A DNA stretch of 46,047 nt, taken from Prochlorococcus sp. AG-388-E21 (GTDB taxonomy: Bacteria; Cyanobacteriota; Cyanobacteriia; PCC-6307; Cyanobiaceae). Below the pieces are notes generated by a model. It saw nothing but the letters and a program-made list of their open reading frames with translations. It made no database searches and was not told the origin of the DNA. Location of the stretch: the NCBI GenBank assembly GCA_003279855.1, contig QCGO01000010.1:1-46047 (forward strand), written 5' to 3'. A program made the position numbers and the translations under genes. Of the stretch, positions 8,285 to 14,107 are shown piece after piece; position 1 is the stretch's first letter, and every line of letters begins with the position of its first letter.

Positions 8285-9316
8285 TTGAAAAAAGTGCAAA
8301 AACTAAAAAAACTTTTTTATTCAGCTTTAACTCTTACTTTCTTATTTAATACAAATATACCTGTTAACTCAACTGAAAAAGAAGTGAAGGTATATTCAGG
8401 GAGGCATTACAATACTGATAGAGGAGTTTACAAGAAATTTTCAGAAGAAACTGGCATAAAAGTAAGACTTATTGAAGCTGCCGGTATATCTTTAATTGAA
8501 AGATTAAAAAGAGAAGGAAAAAATTCTCAAGCGGATTTAATTTTGCTTGTTGATGCAGCAAGAATAACTAATGCCGCAAAAGCAGGTTTGCTCCAAAGAA
8601 TTGACTCATTAAATTTAGAGAAAGATGTTCCTGATGGTTTAAAAGACCCTAGTAAGGAATGGTATGCACTTACTAGAAGGGTCAGGGTCATGGTGGCTAA
8701 TCCAAAAGTTGTTGATGTTAATAAAATAAGGGACTATACGGATCTAGCTGATCCCTCTTTAAAAGGGAAAGTATGTTTAAGAAATAGAAAAAGTCCTTAC
8801 AACCAATCTCTGGTAGCTAATCAAATAGTTAATAAAGGTGAGTCTGAAACTAAAGCTTGGTTAAGTGGCATGATTTCTAATGTTTCTAAACCTTTCTTCC
8901 CCGGAGATATTGCAATAGTAAGAGCAGTTTCCAAGAAAAAATGTGGCATCGGGATTGTCAATCACTACTATGTTGCAAGAATGCTTGCTGGCGTTAATGG
9001 AAGAAGAGATTCTTTATATGCAAAAAGAACGTCTGTTATTACACCCAATCCTGCACACGTAAACATTAGTGCTGGAGGTATTTCTAGATATGCAACTAAC
9101 AAATCTGAAGCCGTAAAATTGCTTGAATTTTTAGCCTCCCCGGAAGGAAGTAAGGGTTTAGCAGCACCTACTTTTGAACATCCTTTAAAAGAAGTTAATC
9201 AAAATGAAATTGTCAAAAACTTTGGGGAGTTCACTCCTGATACAGTCACTGTAGATCAGTTAGGTGAAAATAATTCTCTCGCAATCAAAATGATGAAAGA
9301 AGCAGGTTGGAATTAA
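8285..9316 (+). CDS. futA: Iron(III) ABC transporter substrate-binding protein (FutA/IdiA-like)
   Basis: Periplasmic ferric-iron-binding component of the Fut-type uptake system, 343 residues. A signal peptide (LKKLFYSALTLTFLFNT) is followed by the mature start EKEVKVYSGRHYNTDRGVYK, where the His and Tyr of SGRHY belong to the iron site. A further Tyr pair occurs at GIGIVNHYYVARM, as in FutA/IdiA proteins, which bind iron through clustered tyrosines. TTG start at 8285; no ATG precedes the signal peptide. The permease and ATPase are not in the window, as is common in Prochlorococcus. Iron-limited expression is expected from the family. Confidence 0.93.
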   Translation: MKKVQKLKKLFYSALTLTFLFNTNIPVNSTEKEVKVYSGRHYNTDRGVYKKFSEETGIKVRLIEAAGISLIERLKREGKNSQADLILLVDAARITNAAKAGLLQRIDSLNLEKDVPDGLKDPSKEWYALTRRVRVMVANPKVVDVNKIRDYTDLADPSLKGKVCLRNRKSPYNQSLVANQIVNKGESETKAWLSGMISNVSKPFFPGDIAIVRAVSKKKCGIGIVNHYYVARMLAGVNGRRDSLYAKRTSVITPNPAHVNISAGGISRYATNKSEAVKLLEFLASPEGSKGLAAPTFEHPLKEVNQNEIVKNFGEFTPDTVTVDQLGENNSLAIKMMKEAGWN

Positions 9317-9372
9317 TAAGTAAGATATAAAAAATAAAATTAACTTATAAATTTTATATATTATTTAATTGC

Positions 9373-9457
9373 GGAGAGGTGGCTGAGTGGTCGAAAGCGA
9401 ACGATTCGAAATCGTTTAACAGTAAGATGTTCGTGGGTTCGAATCCCACCCTCTCCG
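9373..9457 (+). tRNA. tRNA-Ser (CGA)
   Basis: Complete cloverleaf with a long variable arm (class II). The acceptor strands are GGAGAGG (9373-9379) and CCTCTCC (9450-9456) with discriminator G at 9457. The anticodon stem AACGA/TCGTT encloses loop TTCGAAA, giving anticodon CGA at 9407-9409. The T arm is GTGGG TTCGAAT CCCAC. CCA is not encoded. It marks the left end of the accessory region, and its 3' end is echoed downstream. Confidence 0.97.
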
Positions 9458-9566
9458 TTTGATTATCTTCCTGTAACGTGCTATGTGGTCAATAAAGTAG
9501 TCAAAATGGGATTTCAAATAAGTTTTCTGTACTAAATAGTCCAACATTTACCAGTATATGCATGAA

Positions 9567-9642
9567 TGTGTTGGTGGATGTGTTGGTGGATATTTTTTAA
9601 TGTGTTGGTGGATATTTGATGCACGAAGAATGTCTTGGTGGA
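9567..9642. repeat. 12-bp direct repeat cluster, left copy
   Basis: TGTGTTGGTGGA occurs in tandem at 9567-9578 and 9579-9590, again at 9601-9612, and with one change (TGTCTTGGTGGA) at 9631-9642. Each copy is followed by T/ATTT or TGGG. A matching tandem pair lies at 11036-11059, so the two clusters flank a two-gene segment. Not a CRISPR: spacing is irregular and short. Confidence 0.9.
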
Positions 9643-9715
9643 TGGGTTTAAATATTAATTTAAAGGGTTATGAAAAGATCCTTTTTTACTTGTGATAATA
9701 TTCAAAAAAACCGAA

Positions 9716-9835
9716 ATGAATAAAGAAGGGGAAGCACTTACTCAAAATAGACTTGGATTTGAGAAACTAAATATTGCATTAGGAGTTCTTTATAAAGAGT
9801 GGTATGAACTCATATCGCATCAACTTTCTGAGTAA
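9716..9835 (+). pseudogene. Detached N-terminal part of the methyltransferase
   Basis: ATG at 9716 opens a 39-residue frame (MNKEGEALTQNRLGFEKLNI... ending HQLSE) that stops at TAA 9833-9835. Two codons later, in the same frame, comes the ATG of the following methyltransferase gene, whose product begins directly at its SAM-binding loop. Full-length relatives have an N-terminal helix with a Tyr/Trp pattern such as LYKEWYELI just ahead of that loop. The simplest reading is one gene split by a nonsense mutation, although a separate 39-residue peptide cannot be excluded. Confidence 0.6.
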
Positions 9836-9841
9836 GATGGA

Positions 9842-10441
9842 ATGAACCTTGAATTGGGATGCGGTGCAAGTTTTATGGATAAAATAATTAAAAACCTAAA
9901 AAAATCTGATGTTTTTATAAACTCAAACACTGATTTAAAAATAGATGCAATGGAAGTAGGATTAAAATTTGAAAATAAAATATCAAATTTAATTTTAGTT
10001 AATGTCTTCCATCACATAAGTAACCCTGAATTATTTTTAAGATCAGCAGAAAAATCTCTTTTGAAAGGCGGAAGAATAATTATGGTTGAACCTAGTAATA
10101 ATATCTGGAGTAGGTTGGTTTATAAACTAGTTGGACATGAAAAGTTTGATACAGAACAAATAACATGGGAATTTGAATCAAATGATCCTTTATTAGATTC
10201 AAATCAAGCACTTTCATGGATAATTTTTAAAAGAGACTATAAAAAATTTAAAAAATTATTTCCTAAATTTTCTATACTCAGTAAGAAAAGTATGATGCCC
10301 TTGTCCTATTTGTTGAGTGGAGGTCATACCCATAATACGAAAGTTGGTAAAATCTTCATAACGATAATTAGGAAACTAGAAAGAATGTTTTTTGATAATC
10401 AATTTGGAATATTTGATCTTATATGTATAGAGAAGAATTAA
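9842..10441 (+). CDS. SAM-dependent methyltransferase, N-terminally truncated
   Basis: A 199-residue class I methyltransferase domain. It begins with the SAM-binding motif MNLELGCGASF, then has NLILVNVFHHISNPELFLRS (motif IV-like) and LLKGGRIIMVEPSNN (motif V/VI-like). Starting at motif I is abnormal; the missing N-terminal helix is encoded upstream behind an in-frame TAA (9833-9835). Activity of the short form is doubtful unless the stop is read through or the short start suffices. The stop codon overlaps the next gene by 19 nt, so the two were probably translated as a pair. The context (12-bp repeats on both sides, tRNA-Ser nearby) suggests a mobile cassette. Substrate unknown; similar enzymes act on lipids or polysaccharides. 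Confidence 0.75.
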   Translation: MNLELGCGASFMDKIIKNLKKSDVFINSNTDLKIDAMEVGLKFENKISNLILVNVFHHISNPELFLRSAEKSLLKGGRIIMVEPSNNIWSRLVYKLVGHEKFDTEQITWEFESNDPLLDSNQALSWIIFKRDYKKFKKLFPKFSILSKKSMMPLSYLLSGGHTHNTKVGKIFITIIRKLERMFFDNQFGIFDLICIEKN

Positions 10442-10971
10442 ATTTTAAATCCATAATTTTTAAAGTCCTTTTTTTATATTTAGTGGTTTATTTTTTGGCA
10501 TTAATATTTAGATATAATTATGATATTCAATCTTTATTAAGTAATGTTCACTATAAATATTTGATATTTTTTAATGTAATCTCTATATCTCTGGGTCTCC
10601 CTTTAACTATTATTTTTGACTTTATATTAATAAAGTTTTTTGGTTTATATTATGTTTTGTTTTTTTCTCCAGTTTTAACATTTTTGGGATTAGTTCAAGT
10701 CTTGATTTTAAGGAAATTTAAATTCAAGTTTCCTAGAAGTATATTATTTTTAAAAAATCCTAAAAACACTTATCTTTATAAATTTTTTGAAAAAGTTAAT
10801 TTTAAATCATCTTATATCTTAATCTTGAGAACTTTCCCGATTTTACCTTTTTTCTTAGGTAGTTATTTCATTGCTTCTTCTAAAAGTAAAAAAAGGACTA
10901 TATTTATAAATTCATTTTTTGGTTCATGTTTTTATTATCTGTTTCTGTTTTTAATAATTGGGAATGCTTAG
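10423..10971 (+). CDS. Small multi-spanning membrane protein, VTT/TVP38-like
   Basis: A 182-residue hydrophobic protein with about four membrane segments (around residues 11-28, 42-62, 64-90 and 160-180). The order of features recalls VTT (SNARE-associated/DedA-TVP38) proteins: a re-entrant-like stretch SLGLPLTIIFDFILIKFFGL and a late segment LRTFPILPFFLGSYFIASS, resembling the family's R-x-x-P-x-x-P element. The similarity is remote and by eye. It overlaps the methyltransferase stop by 19 nt. Very A+T-rich, with Phe, Ile, Leu and Lys dominant. An alternative is an unclassified accessory transporter. Confidence 0.55.
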   Translation: MYREELNFKSIIFKVLFLYLVVYFLALIFRYNYDIQSLLSNVHYKYLIFFNVISISLGLPLTIIFDFILIKFFGLYYVLFFSPVLTFLGLVQVLILRKFKFKFPRSILFLKNPKNTYLYKFFEKVNFKSSYILILRTFPILPFFLGSYFIASSKSKKRTIFINSFFGSCFYYLFLFLIIGNA

Positions 10972-11035
10972 TAATAATTTTTTGATGAAAACTATATGGA
11001 TTTAGTTATTGATCGTCCCGTATCTGCCACTTTCT

Positions 11036-11064
11036 TGTGTTGGTGGATGTGTTGGTGGATATTT
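11036..11064. repeat. 12-bp direct repeat pair, right copy
   Basis: Two tandem copies of TGTGTTGGTGGA (11036-11047, 11048-11059) followed by TATTT. The whole 29 bases match 9567-9595 exactly, about 1.47 kb upstream in the same orientation. Confidence 0.9.
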
Positions 11065-11133
11065 GCCACGATATCCCTTTAACCATCCAAGATATTCCTG
11101 TATCTGCCGTTATAACACGAAAGTGAATTTCAA

Positions 11134-11158
11134 CCTCTCCGTACGATTTCAAATCGTC
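11134..11158. repeat. tRNA-Ser 3'-end-like remnant (possible att scar)
   Basis: CCTCTCCGT (11134-11142) is identical to 9450-9458, the 3' acceptor end of tRNA-Ser plus one base. It is followed by ACGATTTCAAATCGTC, close to the anticodon arm of the same tRNA. A shorter copy (CTCTCCGT) occurs at 13448-13455. Such copies are expected when elements integrate site-specifically at a tRNA gene. Confidence 0.55.
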
Positions 11159-11570
11159 TAATTTCACGAACGATAAATTTATTAAAAATTCCCTGAGTTT
11201 ATAGCACTAAATTAATTTCGCCTCTAATCAAATTAAATCTAGTTCTTAAATTTAACCTGAAAAAATATTTGCTGTTGACTGGTTTGTTTGAGGGAATTTA
11301 AAAAGCTGTTGACGGGTTACTCATAAAAATTAAAGCTAAGAGTTCCCTCTCTAAGTATTTGACGATAAATTAAAGAGTAATCAAATTCTTAAAATTAATT
11401 TGAACTATTTAAATACTTTTTTATTATTGCTTTTAGTTCTTTCTAACTACTCTAATCTTTACCTTACTCATCTCAAAAAGAGGAGATAATAATTTTGAAA
11501 TTTAAGTTGTTTTTTATTGAGACTTTTTATAATTTAAAGTTGCGATAACATTTTATGGATTTCGTAAAAT

Positions 11571-11702
11571 ATGAAAGTTCAAATTAAACCTGGTTTTTTA
11601 TTCCCAACACAATTTTGGACTGCTGAACTAAATGAAAATGTAGAGCAATTACAAAAAGAAGCTTATTTGATAAGAAAAAATGATGATTTCAATTGTCCTT
11701 AG
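11571..11702 (+). pseudogene. Fragment resembling the N-terminus of a 2OG-Fe(II) oxygenase
   Basis: A 43-residue frame from ATG 11571 to TAG 11700. It begins MKVQIKPGFLFPTQFWTAEL, similar to the LFPTPIW start of a family of short 2-oxoglutarate/iron oxygenases (TIGR02466 type) common in marine cyanobacteria and cyanophages, and then stops just where the conserved region would follow. Its end overlaps the stop of the convergent gene by four bases. It is probably a decayed remnant; a functional short peptide is the alternative. Confidence 0.4.
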
Positions 11703-11881
11703 TTATCAACTAGATCATCTTTATCTAAACCTGTAATTTTTCTCCATCTGGAATACATATATCCAAGATAGATACCTTGAATGAAGTTCTTTGTACCATT
11801 TTCTAATATATTCTTTGAAAATTTATTGTTGAACTTTCCACTTTCTAGTAATTCTTTTTTCCAATCTATTTCTTCTTTCAT
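11699..11881 (-). CDS. Small hypothetical protein, paralogue of upstream neighbour
   Basis: A 60-residue soluble protein, start ATG at 11881 in an ATGA overlap with the previous gene's stop, so translation is likely coupled. Its plan W-K-K-E-L-L ... NGTKNFIQGIYLGYMYSRWR-K parallels the neighbour's W-Q-K-E-F-L ... GGVKGLKNAWRLGVLHVEYERLKK: both have a Trp-containing start, an N/G-rich turn, then an amphipathic helix with Y-x-R. The pair therefore looks like a tandem duplication. No function is recognised; small pairs like this are typical of mobile islands. Confidence 0.6.
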   Translation of the reverse strand: MKEEIDWKKELLESGKFNNKFSKNILENGTKNFIQGIYLGYMYSRWRKITGLDKDDLVDN

Positions 11882-12060
11882 TGTTGCTTCTGCTCTTGTA
11901 TTTTCTTCAATCTTTCGTATTCAACGTGCAGAACACCTAAACGCCAAGCATTTTTCAATCCTTTTACTCCACCCAATAGGAGTTTTACATCTGAAGGCGA
12001 ATGAGATTTCATGTTTAAGAACTCTTTCTGCCATGAACTATCATCCCATTTAGTGCTCAT
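11878..12060 (-). CDS. Small hypothetical protein (island family)
   Basis: A 60-residue protein, MSTKWDDSSWQKEFLNMKSH and then a charged amphipathic helix ending in Lys/Gln. ATG start at 12060 overlaps the TGA of an upstream broken reading frame (ATGA), and its own TGA overlaps the next ATG, giving a three-frame coupled run on the minus strand. It is paralogous in layout to 11699-11881. I believe similar small proteins recur in Prochlorococcus islands, but function is unknown. Confidence 0.65.
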   Translation of the reverse strand: MSTKWDDSSWQKEFLNMKSHSPSDVKLLLGGVKGLKNAWRLGVLHVEYERLKKIQEQKQQ

Positions 12061-12318
12061 ACTTTCGCTCCATAATTTTTGAAATCATCCAAAGAATTTA
12101 CAACTATACTCTTATAATCACCAGAAAACCTTTGTTTCATTATATCTGAGATTTTTAAGCAATCTGGATAGAGATTATGTAAATAAAAGATGACTTCATT
12201 TTCTTCCTTCAAAACAATGTAATTAAATAACCCTCCTTCATAATTATGTTATTTATTAATTTTATTAATGCCTCAAATTGCTTTGTTTCTTCTGAATGAA
12301 AATATGAATTATCATCAC
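12057..12318 (-). pseudogene. C-terminal remnant of the upstream acidic protein, two frameshifts
   Basis: Downstream of the TAA ending 12319-12723, good coding sense continues in other frames. One frame reads SDDNSYFHSEETKQFEALIK and then runs out near 12245. A second frame (12057-12248) reads YEGGLFNYIVLKEENEVIFY and runs to a TGA that overlaps the next gene's ATG. Joined, they would extend the upstream protein to about 215 residues. No start codon suits either piece alone. The first shift lies at an exact 15-base direct repeat (12312-12326 and 12341-12355). Confidence 0.55.
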
Positions 12319-12355
12319 TTAGTGAAAATATTCTTCTTCTTCATCACTTAGTGAA
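12312..12355. repeat. 15-base direct repeat at a frameshift
   Basis: TCATCACTTAGTGAA at 12312-12326 and 12341-12355, 29 bases apart (not a multiple of three). It straddles the end of the 12319-12723 reading frame. Confidence 0.85.
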
Positions 12356-12723
12356 TTTGATTCAACCTCATCAAAACTTTTAGTTTGTTTATTCCATTCA
12401 AAATATTCAACATCACTTCCTTCACATTCCAATAATTCTCCAAGTTCTAATGTCTCAGGATTTATTTGGTATATACAAGTTTTTAAAGTATCAAAACGAA
12501 TATCTAATTTTTCTAATTCTTTATCTTCAAGATATTGTTTTAGGTAATCAAAAATATCTTCAGTTTCTTTAAAATTCCCAAATTTAGGAGTGAAAGTAAA
12601 ACCATCATCATATCCAATCGCTACATCTATACATTTTTTTTTAAAGAATGAAAATTCTGGTGGATGAATGTCAGGATATAAATTCCCGACTCCAAATTTC
12701 TCTATTTTCCTTTCTTCAGTCAT
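12319..12723 (-). CDS. Hypothetical acidic protein, probably truncated
   Basis: A 134-residue soluble protein from ATG 12723, rich in Glu, Asp, Phe and Tyr (IGYDDGFTFTPKFGNFKETE; C-terminus SNSLSDEEEEYFH). No domain is recognised. The acidic end lies next to a 15-base direct repeat and two apparent frameshifts, after which coherent coding continues to 12057, so the intact gene was probably about 80 residues longer. It heads a minus-strand run of overlapping small genes in the integration zone. Confidence 0.55.
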   Translation of the reverse strand: MTEERKIEKFGVGNLYPDIHPPEFSFFKKKCIDVAIGYDDGFTFTPKFGNFKETEDIFDYLKQYLEDKELEKLDIRFDTLKTCIYQINPETLELGELLECEGSDVEYFEWNKQTKSFDEVESNSLSDEEEEYFH

Positions 12724-12783
12724 ATTTAAATTTTTTTTATTTTTTTAATTTTAAAGAATTTGTCAATAAAATTTCTACTGTTC

Positions 12784-12915
12784 TTAATAATGTGGTGGTT
12801 CTGATTCTTCTGGGGGAAAATAGGTATCATCATCATTTTCTTTTTTCCTCTTTCTAAAATATTCTTCTGATGGATCTGTTCCATCATTATCGTAATTGCG
12901 TTTTTTAATTAACAA
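12784..12915 (-). CDS. Possible tiny charged protein
   Basis: A 43-residue frame from TTG 12915 to TAA 12784-12786: highly charged, with NYDNDGTDPSEEYFRKRKKE in the middle and ending PPEESEPPHY. No ATG, and compositional bias could make such a frame by chance. Listed because it has coherent protein-like composition in an otherwise empty stretch. Confidence 0.3.
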   Translation of the reverse strand: MLIKKRNYDNDGTDPSEEYFRKRKKENDDDTYFPPEESEPPHY

Positions 12916-12972
12916 GATTATTCTTTGATCAAATTTATATAATCATTTTGCCAGATATCCAACTTTTGTCTT

Positions 12973-13077
12973 TTACTCTTTCCCTTTAAATAAATCAATT
13001 TTGATATCAAACGTGACGACGATTCCAATACTTATAAGCAATAATCCAATCGCAATTTGAGGTGAAGGTAGAGCCAT
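12973..13077 (-). CDS. Possible single-span membrane micropeptide
   Basis: A 34-residue frame from ATG 13077 to TAA 12973-12975. The product begins MALPSPQIAIGLLLISIGIV and ends in a charged tail (DLFKGKE), giving one clear membrane helix of about 18 residues. This resembles the layout of small thylakoid photosystem or cytochrome subunits but matches none I recognise. Clean ATG and stop and a strong helix argue for a gene. Confidence 0.45.
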   Translation of the reverse strand: MALPSPQIAIGLLLISIGIVVTFDIKIDLFKGKE

Positions 13078-13167
13078 ATAATACTTTTTAGTCACCCTAT
13101 CGAATCCATCCCAGTATCGATGAAAGATTGAGTAATATTAACGTTAAATAAATCATTAAAAATAAAA

Positions 13168-13302
13168 ATGAAACCGGCAGAAAATGGTCTTGATATTTAT
13201 TACGCAGTAGGAAATGCTAACACTCAAAGGCAAGAGAATGAAATTGCTGCAATTATAAAAAAACGAAATCCTTGTCATTTATCTAGAATTAAAAAACAAT
13301 AG
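13168..13302 (+). CDS. Possible small hypothetical protein
   Basis: A 44-residue frame from ATG 13168 to TAG 13300-13302 (begins MKPAENGLDIYYAVGNANTQ, ends basic). No domain is recognised. It lies alone between the minus-strand micropeptide and the tRNA-like scar at 13448. Composition is protein-like but length is weak evidence. Confidence 0.4.
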   Translation: MKPAENGLDIYYAVGNANTQRQENEIAAIIKKRNPCHLSRIKKQ

Positions 13303-13447
13303 AGCAACTAGAGAAAAACATATCTAAAACGACTGAGAAATAAATGTAAAAAAGAGATATAAAAACTCATAGAAAAAAGATGTAAAATTGCCAAAACGAT
13401 TTGTTTTTGTGCTATTTAGTATAACTAAGAGTAAATGGAAATACACT

Positions 13448-13455
13448 CTCTCCGT
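13448..13455. repeat. Second tRNA-Ser 3'-end-like remnant
   Basis: CTCTCCGT, identical to 9451-9458 (tRNA-Ser 3' end). It lies about 95 nt before the first polysaccharide gene, so it may mark an old right boundary of the insertion zone. Eight bases alone could be chance. Confidence 0.35.
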
Positions 13456-13549
13456 AAGATTCCAAGTGGTTCTATTTCTTAACTAATTAACTTTTGTTTG
13501 ATATTAATTTGGTTAATGCGATAAAATAATTAAATTCAGTTATTAGTAT

Positions 13550-14098
13550 ATGAAAGTAAGTGAAAATCTTGGAATAAATGGAGTTAAGTTAATAACCTTA
13601 AATCCTATTAAAGATGAAAGAGGTTTTTTCTCTAGAAATTACGATAATAAAATTGCTGAAGAACTTAATTTCCATAGACCATGGGTTCAGGAGAACTTAA
13701 GTTACTCTAAAGACAAAGGTACATTGAGAGGTCTGCATTATCAAAAGGAACCGTTTACTGAGACAAAATTAGTAAGGGTTGTTACAGGGAGTGTTTTCGA
13801 TGTTTTTTTAGATATCAGAAAAGATTCTTCAACTTTTGGGAAGTGGGGTAGTTACGTCCTTTCAAGTGATAATCATGAATGGCTCTATTTACCAAAGGGG
13901 ATAGCTCATGGAATGATAACTTTAGAAAAAGATATGATTATGCTTTATAAAGTTGATAGCAGTTATAATTCTCAAGCCGATTCCCAAATTAGGTGGAATG
14001 ATCCAGATATTAATATAAACTGGCCTATTCAACCTTCATTAATTTCCGAGAAAGATAAAAATGCAAAGAGTTTTAAAGAATATTTAAAGCAAATTTAA
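13550..14098 (+). CDS. RmlC-like NDP-sugar 3,5-epimerase
   Basis: A 182-residue cupin of the dTDP-4-dehydrorhamnose 3,5-epimerase family. Key parts: DERGFFSRNY near the start, GTLRGLHYQ with the catalytic His, VRVVTGSVFDVFLDIRKDS (barrel core with the Asp of the dyad), and YLPKGIAHGM. It epimerises C3 and/or C5 of a 4-keto-6-deoxy nucleotide sugar. No rmlA, rmlB or rmlD partner is in the window, whereas a GDP-heptose route with a 4,6-dehydratase is, so a GDP-4-keto-6-deoxyheptose substrate is more plausible here than dTDP-rhamnose. ATG start; 9 nt before the next SDR gene, same strand. Confidence 0.85.
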   Translation: MKVSENLGINGVKLITLNPIKDERGFFSRNYDNKIAEELNFHRPWVQENLSYSKDKGTLRGLHYQKEPFTETKLVRVVTGSVFDVFLDIRKDSSTFGKWGSYVLSSDNHEWLYLPKGIAHGMITLEKDMIMLYKVDSSYNSQADSQIRWNDPDININWPIQPSLISEKDKNAKSFKEYLKQI

Positions 14099-14107
14099 TA
14101 ATTTAAT

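Larger units (their letters stand above)
10972..11570. other. Gene-poor integration-zone segment
   Basis: About 600 bases with no convincing gene. It holds the right-hand 12-bp repeat pair (11036-11059), two TATCTGCC copies, a tRNA-3'-like CCTCTCCGT (11134-11142) joined to a short hairpin ACGAT/ATCGT (11143-11157), and two near-copies of GCTGTTGAC (about 11271 and 11304). The rest is A+T-rich. It reads as a scar region left by past insertions. Confidence 0.6.

Noticed and set aside
9567-9642. CRISPR array
   Set aside because: Units are 12 bases, partly tandem with no spacers, and irregularly spaced; no cas genes.
9458-13549. Integrase or other recombinase gene in the tRNA-Ser zone
   Set aside because: No tyrosine or serine recombinase motif in any frame; only repeats and remnants are present.
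13550-14098. dTDP-rhamnose pathway gene rmlC
   Set aside because: No rmlA, rmlB or rmlD in the window, while a GDP-heptose route is complete; the family is right but the dTDP-rhamnose role is not supported here.
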